Of a stretch of 64,000 bases of DNA, positions 1 to 10,176 are shown one piece after another. The stretch is from positions 2,418,001-2,482,000 of the forward strand of contig JANHCV010000001.1 of NCBI GenBank assembly GCA_025594325.1, given 5' to 3'. Position numbers and translations under genes: made by a program. The notes under the pieces were generated by a model, which did not search any database, was not told the origin of the DNA, and saw only the letters and a list, made by a program, of their open reading frames with translations. This DNA is from Blastocladiella emersonii ATCC 22665. Taxonomy: Eukaryota > Blastocladiomycota > Blastocladiomycetes > Blastocladiales > Blastocladiaceae. Within the stretch, counting starts at the first letter, position 1, and every line of letters starts with the position of its first letter.

Positions 1-3000
1 TCGCTCGGCGAGCGCGGCAAGTCGTCGGTCGGCGAAATTGTAACCCGCATGTCGGTCGACACGGGCCACGTCGTCGCGTTCCTCGTGCAGGTGAACGAGG
101 TGTGGATGGTCCCGATCACGGCCGCGCTCTCGCTCAATTTCCTGTGGGATCTCCTCGGCCCCGCGGCGCTCAGCGGGCTCCTCGTCATGGCCGTCATTTC
201 GCCGATCGTGCGCTGGTCCACGGGTATCTACATGCGCGAGAACAAGATCAAGCTCGACACCATGGACATCCGCATCAAGCTCGTCAACGAGGTGATCGCC
301 GGCATCAAGACCGTGCGCCTGTACGGCCTCGAGGAGTACTTTACGGCCAAGCTCATCGCGCTGCGCGACACGGAGCAGGCCGCGCTGCGCCGCCGGTGGA
401 AGGCCTTCTCGTTCGTCGTGGGCGTCAACAACTCGAGCCAGATCATGATCATTTTGGTCACGTTCGGCTTCGCGTCGCTCCTCGCCGCCGACAAGCCGCT
501 GACGCCGCAGCGCGTCTTTGTCTCGCTCTCGTACCTCAACCTGTTCCTCAACACGCTCGGGTCCATCTTCAACATGATCGGGACGGGCGGGACCGCGCTC
601 GTGTCGTACCGCCGCATCGGCCAGTTCCTCGACGCCCAGGAGATTGACGCGGCCGCCGTCGACCGGTCCACGGACGCGTCTGGCCCCGTTGCGATCCGCA
701 TCTGCGACGGGCGCTTCCAGTGGGCCACCGCCGCTGACGACGACGCGGACGAGACGGCCCCCGCCGCCACGTTCGAGCTCAAGGGCATCAACTTCACGCT
801 CGGGCGCGGCAAGCTGACGGCCGTGATCGGCCGCGTGGCCGAGGGCAAGTCAGCGCTGCTGCACGCGATCCTCGGCGAGATGCGCAAGCTCGACGGGTCC
901 GTCACCGTCCGCGGCTCGATCGCGTACGTGCCGCAGTCGGCGTGGATCTTCAACGGCACGCTCCGCGAGAACATCGTCCACTGCTCGCCCTATGATGAGG
1001 CGTGGTACCACCGCGTGGTCGAGGCGTGCGCGCTGGTGCCCGACGTTCGCGCCATGGCCAACGGACACGACACGCTCATTGGCGATCGCGGGGTCACGGT
1101 ACGTTTGTTTTGATTCCGCCAAACTGGAGGGCATCGCTGACTCGACCTCGCTACGCGTAGTGCTCGGGCGGCCAGCAGGCGCGCATTTCGCTCGCGCGCG
1201 CCGTGTACGCGAACCGCGACATCTACCTCATCGACTCGGCCCTGGCCGCCGTCGACAGCATGGTCAGCACGCACATCTTCACCCACGTCTTTGGTCCGCG
1301 CGGCCTGCTTCGCGGCAAGTCGATCGTCTTCGTCACGCACGGCGTCCATCATCTCGCCCAGTGCGACGAGGTCGTGCTGCTCAAGGACGGCGCGATCGTC
1401 GAGAGCGGCTCGTTTGACGACCTCATGGACCGCCGCGGCGACGTGTACGCGCTCGTCACCGAGTTCTCGGCCGTGGACCGCTCGTCGCCGAGCGGCGACG
1501 CCGCTGATCCGGCGCTGTCGACCGCGGACTCGGCGCTCACCATCGCCGAACCGGAGCAGGTCGACGACAAGTGCACATTGTCGCCGCCCGCCACCGCCCA
1601 GCAGCAGGACGACGACTCGCTGACGGGCACCGTCACGTTCGCCGTGTACGCCGCGTACCTCCGCGCGTGCGGTACCTACGGCCTCGCCCTCTTCATCCCC
1701 GCCTTCCTCATCGGCAACGGCATCACGTCGCTCCACAGCTACTGGCTGAACGTCATGTCGACGGCCGTCAACGCGGCCACGCCCGACCGGCCCGTCGACC
1801 TCGGCTACTACCTCGGCGTGTACGGCGGGCTCACGGCGCTCAACGTCGTCGCCATGTGGCTCGTCGCGCACGCGTCGCTCACGGTCATGTCCGTCACGGC
1901 GTCGCGCGTGCTCCACGCGAACCTGATCGCGCGGGTCATGCGCGCGCCGCTGTCATGGTTCACCGTGGTCCCTGCCGGCCGCATTGTGAACCGGTTCAGC
2001 TCGGACCAGACGGACCTCGACGAGGCGATCCCGTTCTCGCTGCTGAACTTTGTGTTCATGGCCGGCACCGTGATCGTGGCCATCGTCCTAGTCGGCATCA
2101 GCGCGCCCGTCGTCCTCGCCCTCGTCCCGTTCGCCGGCGCGTACCTGTACTTCCTCGCGCGGTACTACCTGACCGCGAGCCGTGAGCTCAAGCGCATCGA
2201 CAGCTCGACGATCGCGCCCATCTACCACAAGTTCGAGGAGTCGATCCACGGGCTCGTCTCGATCCGCGCCTACGCCGTCCACGCCGAGTACGCGGCGCAG
2301 ATGGCCGACGCCTTCGACCGCAACAACCGCGCCCGGTACCTCTCGGTCTCGCTCTCCCGCTGGCTCAGCGTGCACTCGTCGGCGCTCGCGTCGCTGTTCA
2401 TCCTCGGCGTTGGGCTCGCGGCTGTCGCCACGCGCGGGTCGATTGCCGCGGCCATGGTCGGCCTCGCTATCAGCCAGGCGCAGGAGCTCGTCTGGGCGTT
2501 TCGCAAGATGGTCACGGCGACGTGTGATCTCGAGAATGGTGCGACTTCGTGGCGTCTTCGTTTCTTGTTCGGCTGCTAACTTGGAATCTGCGATGCGGTA
2601 GAAATGGTCGCCGTCGAGCGCGTCCTGCAGTACTCGAGCGTCGACCAGGAGGCTCCCGCCAAGACCAACGTCGTGCTCCCCGCCAACTGGCCTACCGCGG
2701 GCGCTGTCGAGTTCCGCAACTTTTCGGCGACGTACCGCCCCGAGCTGCCGCCGGTTCTGCGCGACATCAACGTCTCCATCGCCCCTGGCTCGCGCGTCGG
2801 CATCGTCGGGCGGTACGTTAGCGCTGTTCGTTTGCGCATCCGAAGTGATACTGACTTTCCGTGACCCCCGCACTAGCACCGGATCCGGCAAAACCTCGCT
2901 CACCCTCGCCCTGTTCCGCATCATCGAGGCGACGCGCGGCAGCATCTCGATCGACGGCCTGGACCTGTCGACGCTGGGGCTCGCCGACCTGCGCTCGCAC

Positions 3001-3585
3001 CTGTGCATCATCCCGCAGGACCCGCAGCTGTTCGCGGGCCCGCTGCGCGCCAACCTCGACCCGCTCGGCGCGCACGACGACGCGGCCGTGTGGCGCGCGC
3101 TCGAGCTCGCGCACATGCGCGACCGCGTCGCGGGCCTCGACGGCAAGTTGCACGCGGCCGTGGCCACGGGCGGGTCCGACTTCTCGAGCGGCGAGCGCCA
3201 GCTCCTGTCGCTCGCGGCCGCGATCCTGCGCAAGCGTCGCGTCGTCATTTTCGACGAGGCGAGCGGGAGTCTCGACGCCGAGACGGACGCGGTCATCCAA
3301 AAGACGATCCGCGAGGAATTTGACGGCTGCACGGTGCTCACGATCGCGCACCGGTACGCTCTCCTCCCTCCTTCCCCCGCCCCTCCCCTCCCCTCCTTGC
3401 CCCACTCACCCTCTCGAGACTGACTTTTCCGTCTGATTAGCATCGGCACGATCATCGACTATGACAAGATCCTGGTGCTCGACCACGGCGAGGTGGCCGA
3501 GTTCGACACGCCCGCGGCGCTCCTTGAGAAGGCGGACGGCCTGTTCGCCAAGCTCGTCGCGGACTCGCAGTCGCGTTTCGCCTGA
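1..3585 (+). CDS. ABCC/MRP-type ABC transporter, 5' end outside the window
   Basis: Membrane ATP-binding cassette exporter of the full-length MRP/ABCC class; about 1102 C-terminal residues are present. Exons: <1-1098, 1161-2538, 2602-2812, 2877-3353, 3441-3585; all junctions keep phase. The order is end of TMD1, NBD1, TMD2, NBD2. NBD1 has a Walker A of form GRVAEGKSA (about nt 826-855), an ABC signature CSGGQ that follows the first splice junction, Walker [12 protein letters not shown] and an H-loop VTHG. NBD2 has Walker A GRTGSGKTS assembled across the intron at 2813-2876, signature SSGERQ, Walker [13 protein letters not shown] and H-loop IAHR. NBD1 lacks the glutamate after the Walker B aspartate while NBD2 keeps it, the asymmetric arrangement known in ABCC proteins. 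The substrate cannot be told from sequence. Confidence 0.9.
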
Positions 3586-3648
3586 GCCGCGGTTTGTTTT
3601 GAACAATACACACTATATTGATGATCATAAACTCTCACTCTACTTAAC

Positions 3649-5278
3649 TCAGGAATCAGAAGCGGGGCCGCGATGAACTAGGTACGCGGCGCCGCGCGTC
3701 GTCGCGACCTGTGTCACGTCGCTGACCACGGCGGCGGCGGCCGTCTTGGCCATCAGATGGACGATGCTGTTCGGCACCGTGGCAGCGAGGGGAGACCCTT
3801 CGAGTTCGCGCCGGGTCGCGCACGGGTAAAGGCGGATGCACTTGTCCTTGGGGTGCACGCTGCCGCGGAACACGATCCCGCTGGCTTCGTCGGTTTTCCA
3901 AGCAAGGCAGGACGCGAAACGATGGCCGATATCGCTACAGTACATGCTCGTCGTGTCGGTAATGACGACCGTCGGCAGCCCCGGGCCGGCCGTCTCGCGC
4001 GCCGAGTAGTACTCGATGCAGTCGCGAATATCCTCGATGGCTGCGGCGTCAGGATGATCTTGGCCACTCGCGACCCCGTTGGCGACGATCCGAGAGCTCG
4101 AGCTGTTTACTTTGAAATCTTGATGGGCGTAAGCGTTGAGGAGCTTGCAGGCCCCGTAATAATCCTGGATCGGACCGTTCATGGACGCGACAACGTCGTC
4201 GATCGTAGTAGGGCGAGGCCGACGACCAGGGTCGCGCTCGGCCGCGTGCGCGGTTGCGGCCCGGTTGGTGCTGTAGTACAGATCCGGCGCGGCGTCGCGG
4301 AGGCGCACAAGGAACATCAGCGAATAGGAGTCCTCGCGCTCGGGCTGAAGGTGTTCAACGTAAGAGTCGACGAGGCGGCGAGCCAGGGCAGCGAACGCCA
4401 AGATCCGGTTGACCAAGTCGACGCGAGATAGGTTGAGGAAATCGTCGAGGTGGAAGGCCTCAATATCCTTTTCGCGAGGGAGCTCTTGCCGCTCGTACAG
4501 AAAGTCGAGGCAAGTGATGATCGACTCGAGATGCCACGCAGGGCAATCGAAGTGGCCACGGCGGTCCCAGGCCAACCCCGTGAGAATGTGTTTCTGGACA
4601 CGGCTAGAAAGCTTCGACCAGAGAAGGGCACGGATCGTGGCCTTGTTGCGCACGCCAAAGCTGTAGGCAGCCAGAAGCACATGGATGATTCATTGGCGGA
4701 TCAGAGAGACGTCGTGCGGGAAGGGGACGACTAGAGCGGCAACTGCCTCGAACTCCCGCAGAATGAGGCCGTTCTCTGCGAGCGATACGTCGTCGCCGAG
4801 AATGTGCTCCCAGGCAAGGCTGCCACTTGAAATGTCGGCGAGTTCCTTGGCGCGCTGGTTGGCAATGTCCGCAGAGTACGCGTCCGGGACGGAGGAGAGC
4901 GAATTCGACGTCAAGTTGGAAGTTTTGCTTCCGAGGGTCGTCTCGGAAGCGGAAGCGGAAGCGGGTCAAGATCACTCGTGGTTGACTCGAGATCCCATCG
5001 TGCTGAGACGGAGCAAGCTCAAGGCCTTCGAGCCGCTCTGAGACGGCAAAGAAGCCCATGCCGATTTGGGCCGTGAGCTGGACGACCTGCGAGCTCAGCT
5101 TGCCGACCTCGGATGTAAGCTGGCGCAGCTCTCGTAGCAGGACCCCGACGAGGGGCGGGTCCTCATGATCAACGGGAAGTGCTGCTGCTCCATCGGCACC
5201 CAGAGCGGCGAGCAACGAGGCTGCGTCATAAATGCTTTCCTCGGGATCGTCGCTTTGCGACTTCATTGGTTTCGTCAT
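3649..5278 (-). pseudogene. Broken member of an unrecognised tandem gene family (copy 1)
   Basis: Reverse-strand relative of the gene at 5573-6736; both begin with MKS (here ATG at 5266, with an in-frame ATG at 5278). Shared landmarks are WEH(I/V)LGD, a proline-phenylalanine-rich step and GVR(N/D)K.TIRAL.WSKL. Copy 1 has an in-frame TGA at 4690-4692 exactly where copy 2 has a tryptophan codon (LIRPWVIH in copy 2, LIRQ-stop-IIH here). The reading frame of the N-terminal third also differs from that of the middle; they switch somewhere in 4915-4985, near a GGAAGC hexamer repeat. No convincing intron repairs either break, so I call it a pseudogene. The segment after the stop stays open for about 343 codons, which suggests recent decay. 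No domain is recognised; no reverse transcriptase, integrase or LTR is adjacent. Confidence 0.6.
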
Positions 5279-5572
5279 TGCGTCAAGTGTGAGAACGGGA
5301 TCGAGAGAGCGGGAGCCGGACGCGAGGACGGCATGCATCCCCCTGAGGCCGCGCCTCGGACTGCCGCCGATCCCTCCACGCGCGAACACGTGCGTATAGC
5401 CAACGCGTCCCTCGAGTGAGCGCCTGAAACGCTGCTTTACCGTTCCTGTTCGCGGCAGCACGGTTAAAATGCAGAGCGAATGAAGGAAAGATATATCTGT
5501 AACGACATCCCTAACAAACCAGCCAAGGCCGAACGCCGCGTGAAGAGGATGATTCTTGGCCTGAATGCTACT

Positions 5573-6736
5573 TTATCGGCGCTGCTCACCAAGTTCTTTG
5601 AGAGCCGCCAACACAGCCGGGTCGATCGGAGGCGAGGTCATGTTGACGCTGGCAGCGGGCACAGTCGAAGTGTGAGAAGCGGCTGCGCGCTGAGGAAGGG
5701 CGGGCGTTGCAAGGTTCGCGTTATCCTTGTGTTTCGCAAAGAACCGATCGACGCACAGAGTCAAGCAGCCAAGGACGTCGTTGAAGCACATCTTCGGGCA
5801 GATTTTCCCAGCGCGCTTTGATGCAAGTGTAATTGTCATGTTGAAAATGTGGTTTGCAAGGTCTGGGGCGCCGGAGAGTTTGCCAATGAGCGAATGCACA
5901 TAGTCGTCCTCCTCGTTCAATCGAGCGTTCTCGTCGCGGAAACTCTTGACGTGGCGGCGACCGTGTGCAATAAAAGCCTCGATCTTGGCAATCGCTTCTT
6001 GTTTGGTGCCCTTGAGAAGGTCGTCGAACTTAAACTGTGCGAGCACCAGCGAGGGGCGCTCAAGCGGCTCGTGGAGACGATCGAGACAGGTTACGAGTCT
6101 CTCCAAGGTCCACGAAAGGCACACGCCATAGCCGTTCTCGCTGTACGCGAGCATGGCGCGGATCTGGGCCTGGATCGACGAAGGAAGCTTGGACCAGTGC
6201 AGGGCGCGGATCGTGTCCTTGTCGCGCACGCCGCGCCCGCAAATTTTGAGCATCATGTGGATGACCCACGGACGGATTAGAGTGGCGTTGTCGGGAAAGG
6301 GAGCGAGGGTGTAGGAATAGTTTGCGAGGTCGGGGATCGAGACGTCGCCACCATCGACGAGGACTGCCAGGTCGCCAAGAACGTGCTCCCAAGTAAGGTC
6401 GCCAGCAGGGATAGATTCAAGGTCTTCGATGCGCTGGTACACCAAGTCCACGGAGAACTGGAAGGGAGCAGGCAACGGCGCCTGGGTTCGCTGCAAGTTC
6501 CCGTCGTAGCCACATCCAGTCGAGGTCGATCCAAGCCGGCTCGCAGCAGCAGCGTGGACATCTGCGCCTTGCTGATGCTTGAGGTCAGAGAACTGCGCGC
6601 TGAGCCGAGCGATCTCGGCCTTGAGCTGGTCCAGATCGTTTGGCGGCGAAGCGGGATCGGCCAAGTCTGGCAAGGCGGCGTGCATCGAGTGTGTCGAGTA
6701 AGCCTTGCTTGCAGGATCGCCACCGTGAGACTTCAT
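5573..6736 (-). CDS. Unrecognised 387-aa protein, tandem family copy 2
   Basis: Uninterrupted reverse-strand ORF starting at the ATG at 6736. The first 70 residues are polar with a short heptad-like stretch (LDQLKAEIARLSAQFSDL). Residues about 110-250 share the conserved block with copy 1, including WEHVLGD and GVRDKDTIRALHWSKL. The C-terminal 40 residues are low-complexity. I do not recognise the family and assign no function; a gag-like or lineage-specific gene family are both possible. The left terminus of the Harbinger element begins only 8 bp upstream of the start codon, so the natural promoter and perhaps the original first codons have been displaced. Confidence 0.55.
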   Translation of the reverse strand: MKSHGGDPASKAYSTHSMHAALPDLADPASPPNDLDQLKAEIARLSAQFSDLKHQQGADVHAAAASRLGSTSTGCGYDGNLQRTQAPLPAPFQFSVDLVYQRIEDLESIPAGDLTWEHVLGDLAVLVDGGDVSIPDLANYSYTLAPFPDNATLIRPWVIHMMLKICGRGVRDKDTIRALHWSKLPSSIQAQIRAMLAYSENGYGVCLSWTLERLVTCLDRLHEPLERPSLVLAQFKFDDLLKGTKQEAIAKIEAFIAHGRRHVKSFRDENARLNEEDDYVHSLIGKLSGAPDLANHIFNMTITLASKRAGKICPKMCFNDVLGCLTLCVDRFFAKHKDNANLATPALPQRAAASHTSTVPAASVNMTSPPIDPAVLAALKELGEQRR

Positions 6737-6744
6737 TAGCTTTA

Positions 6745-6774
6745 GGGTCCGTTTGGTTCAGATCAGGTGGATCA
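6745..6774 (+). repeat. Left terminal inverted repeat of the Harbinger element
   Basis: It starts GGGTCCGTTTGGTTC and continues with AGATCAGGTGGATCA. It matches the reverse complement of 9958-9993 apart from one substitution in the outer 15 bases and a 6-base indel before the shared ATCAGGTGGATCA. Confidence 0.9.
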
Positions 6775-6962
6775 GCTGAAAAAGTTGCCACGTTTCACCT
6801 CACCCCCGTTCATCTCAGCGGCCGTGCGAGCCAAACGCCCCGCTGGATGAACGCCCCTCCCCCCCCCCCGCAATAAAATCTTTCCCACCTCTTTGCAGCC
6901 GCACTTATTGCAACGAATCAACACCTAACCTCACGCATCGTGTTCTCGAGCCCTCAAACAAC

Positions 6963-8280
6963 ATGGGCAAGGGATACAACCGCAAGCTGCGCGGCCTCAT
7001 GCTCACGGCCGCCCTCGCTCTCCTGCGACGTCTCGCTGCGCGCAACGAGCGCCGCTCGTGGGAGCCTATCCGCACGTCCACGCTTTCTGGCGAGTCGTGG
7101 GTTCAAGAGCTGCTGACGTGCAACAGCAAAACGCGTTTTTCGGAAATCGCCCGTATGCCCCGCGAGACCTTCAAGGCCATCTGCCGCCTGTTCCGCGACC
7201 GTGGCCTTCTCACCGACGGCCGCGAGCTGTCCGTCGAGGCGCGCTTCATGGTTTCTCTTGTCATGGCCGGCGAGGGCAGCACCAACCGCAACCTCAGGGA
7301 GCGGTTCCAAATCTCTGGCGAGACCGCGTCCAGGGTTCTGAAGCAGGTGCTCGACGCTCTGTACCGCCTGATGCCCGAGTTCATTGTCCAGCCGTCCGAT
7401 TCTACGCCCGTGCATGAGCGCATCGCCCACGACCCGAAATACGCTCCGTTCCAGAACGCGGTCGGCGCGCTTGACGGAACGCACATCCCGTTTGTTGTGC
7501 CCGCCAAGCTTCACGACTCGTTCCGAAACCGCAAGGGGACCATCTCCTCAAATGTCCTCGCTGCCTGCGACTTTGACTTGAACTTCACCTACGTTCTCGC
7601 AGGGTGGGAGGGCAAGGCGCACGACTCGCGCGTGCTCTCGGACGCCTTCGCCCGTGGGTTCAAGATCCCCGCCGGCCGCTTCTACCTCGCCGACGGCGGC
7701 TACGCAAACCGCACGTCCATCATCGTGCCCTTCAGCGGTACCCGCTATCATCTTCGCGAGTTTGCCCGCGGCAAGGATGGGTACGTTCTCACTGCCATGA
7801 CCATCACGTTGGCGCCATCTCATCTGCTTCACCAACGTACGTAGAGTTAAGAACAGCGAAGAGCTTTTCAATCTGCGTCACGCGTCGCTCCGCAACTCCA
7901 TTGAGCATATCTTTGGCGTGCTCAAGAAGCGGTTCCGCGTCCTCTCGATTGGCGCGGCCTACCCAATCAAGACTCAAGTCAAGCTTGTGTACGCGCTCTG
8001 CACGCTGCACAACATGATCAACAAGTGGAACCAAGGCGGCGACGCCTTCTTTCGCGACGCCGAGACGGAGCTCCGGCGCGCGCGGGACGCGGCGCGTGAG
8101 GCGCCAGTACGTGGGCGCGAGCCCCTGAACGACGAGAACGAGGAGGACGACGAGGCCGCTGTCCTCGAGGCCTCGCTGGACGGAGCTCGTCAGCGCGGTA
8201 TCTCGCTTCGGAACCGCATCGCAAATGTTCTTTGGACCGAGTACAGGCGCGTCATGGCCGCTCGTGGGACCCGTCTTTGA
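6963..8280 (+). CDS. PIF/Harbinger DDE transposase (HARBI1-like nuclease)
   Basis: Exons 6963-7780 and 7845-8280 give 417 aa; the 64-bp intron has GTACGT donor and TAG acceptor. The N-terminal half carries a helix-turn-helix-like stretch (RFQISGETASRVLKQVL). The nuclease core has the three acidic positions in family context: D171 in GALDGTHIPF, D244 in YLADGGY and E293 in NSIEHIFGVLKKRF, so the catalytic triad looks complete. The intron lies between the second and third catalytic residues. The C-terminus is charged and rich in Glu/Arg. It would excise and reinsert the element at TTA/TAA sites, normally together with the Myb/SANT partner encoded at 8594-9723. Confidence 0.92.
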
Positions 8281-8593
8281 AGGCGCGAAATAATTGTTGT
8301 ACCCGCATGCATGCTGTAATATACTGATTTTTCAAGTACTATAACGTTAGATAAGCGATTCCAGATGATTTGACGCGTCGCTGAGGTCAGAACGCATCGG
8401 TGGAGACGCGTCGATCAATCACGTGACGTGTGAGACACTTTGCGAACCACGCGTTTCTCAACGAGTCGCGTCATTTTCGAGCCAAGGGTAACGATTGAAG
8501 ATACGATGGACACAAAGCCAGATGTATTGGACACAAATGGGCGAGAACAAGGCCAGGAAGCAACGCGAGGGGAGGGGGACATGTGCGAGTGAG

Positions 8594-9723
8594 CTACTGA
8601 ATGAAAATCTCGAGGATGCGCTTGCGCTTCGATTCGGACACGGCCATGACGCGAAGCGCTTGATCCTCGGTCAGGCGGGTGGCGACGTCGATCTGGTACT
8701 CTTCATTGTCATTGTACGCGTCCTGGACCCATTCAAGTGCGGCGGTCAGAACGGGCTTGGAGTTGGCGGTTGAGACGCTCTGGAACACCTCCTTGATGCC
8801 CATGAGGAATTCCGAGTCCGAGAGGCGACGCGAGCTGCTGTCCGAAGTGCGGCTGCGCTTGCTGGCGGGGGCCGCGTCGTCTTGACCATCAACACCTTCC
8901 ACGTCACCAGACTCCTTGCCGTCCTGCTCGAGGTGCGAGTACTTGCCGGTGGCGGTCGAGCTGCCCCACAGCATGTTGGCCTTCTTGTAGTACGGGAAGG
9001 GCTTGCAGCCCGCAGTCAGCTCCTCCTTGAGCTCTGCCTACAATTGAAGCAGGCCAGGCGCTGTTAGCTCGCCGCGAGTTGACGCGTAACGATATTGAAC
9101 AAACGTACCGAGAGATCGTTCCAGAACTCCTCTGGCACGTCGACCGTGCACTCACCCTCATTCCAGGTGCAGCCGTTGCCCGAGTACGACAGAAGCCGTT
9201 TTACGGCGCGAAAACAAGTGCGAAGCTGGAGCCGAACGCTGACGTTGTTAGCGCTACGGTTGACGCGTGTCCGCAAGACAAAGCGTACGTATGTCACGCG
9301 GTTCTTGACCTGCTCCGCCGTAAACTGCATGTTGAACTCGTCCGACAGGGCCTGGGCAATCGACACACGGTGCTGGGCCTTGAGCGTGTTGCTGTCGCCG
9401 AGCACGCCGTCGTCAGCGAGGTTGCAGAAGTGGTCGAGGAGGAAGTTGGTCGACGCGGAGCAGAAGGTGGCCTTGCCGCCGCTGGCCTTGCCGCTGCTGG
9501 CCTTGCTGCCACTGGCCTTGCGCTTGCTTGGCTTGGCGATGGTCACGGGCGGCAGCGGGTTGGTCGGCGTGACAGCAGCGTTGCCGTCGCTCCCAGCAGC
9601 GTCGTCATCTGCATCCTCGTCGCTATCGGCGGGCGGCGGCGGGATTTCGGGCACGTTCTTGACGATCTCCTCGATGGACATGGCCGTACGGCCAGCGCGC
9701 TTTTTGCTTGACGGGGGAGCCAT
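8594..9723 (-). CDS. Harbinger-associated Myb/SANT-like DNA-binding protein
   Basis: Exons on the reverse strand: 9723-9289, 9225-9109, 9037-8594, giving 331 aa. Splicing out 9226-9288 joins NRVTY to LRTCFRAVKRLLSYSGNG, restoring the pattern of the Myb/SANT-like domain found beside plant and fungal transposases. The last exon continues with AELKEELTAG..PFPYYKKANML, the usual end of that domain. The N-terminus is acidic and Lys/Ser/Gly repetitive (SGSKASSGKASGGKA). The C-terminus is Ser/Asp-rich with a helical tail. In this superfamily the partner protein binds transposon ends and carries the transposase to the nucleus; that role is inferred here from family and position. Confidence 0.82.
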
Positions 9724-9957
9724 TCTTTTCGGCTTTGAGGGAGGACGGGGGAGAGAGAGCGAGTTACTTTGGAGGAAAACGGCGTTTATATAGGCCGGGG
9801 AGCACAGCCTGAAGGTTTCGGGGGCGAGCAGACGGGCGATTCAGCGACGAGGGTTCCATTCAGCTCACCCGGGGGTTGAACCAAACGCCGCGATGAACAC
9901 GACGGGGTGAAAATGCCACGTTTCAGCTGGGTGAACACCGGACCGTGTAAAATCGAT

Positions 9958-9993
9958 TGATCCACCTGATTCACCCCGGAACCAAACGGGCCC
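9958..9993 (-). repeat. Right terminal inverted repeat of the Harbinger element
   Basis: Read on the reverse strand it starts GGGCCCGTTTGGTTC, then six extra bases relative to the left end, then ATCAGGTGGATCA. It is followed on the + strand by the TTA target duplication at 9994-9996. Confidence 0.9.
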
Positions 9994-10176
9994 TTAGACA
10001 TGGCGTAATATGCGGGGTTGATGTCGCGGGAGAGAGAGAGGACCGTGCGCGAGCACGCGAGTTTGGCGCGCCGTGGCGAACCCGGACTGCACTGCTCAAG
10101 TTGCCAGCTAGTCAGGGCCAGCAGCCGATCCCCCCTCCCTCTCCCTGCAACGTAAACCCTTTGCTCACGGAATCAA

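Larger units (their letters stand above)
6745..9993. mobile_element. Complete PIF/Harbinger DNA transposon, 3249 bp
   Basis: The element begins GGGTCCGTTTGGTTC at 6745 and ends GAACCAAACGGGCCC at 9993, an inverted repeat with one mismatch in 15. It is flanked by TTA on both sides (6742-6744 and 9994-9996), the three-base target duplication typical of PIF/Harbinger. Inside are the two genes expected of the superfamily, in convergent orientation: a DDE transposase (6963-8280, +) and a Myb/SANT-like protein (8594-9723, -). The 313 bp between them (8281-8593) has no gene and holds three ACGCGT motifs. A C-run lies at about 6858-6870. Intact ends, matching TSDs and open reading frames imply a young and possibly autonomous copy. 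Confidence 0.93.

Noticed and set aside
3649-6736. LTR retrotransposon gag/pol remnant
   Set aside because: No protease, reverse transcriptase or integrase motifs, no LTRs and no zinc knuckle in either copy. I keep the family as unknown.
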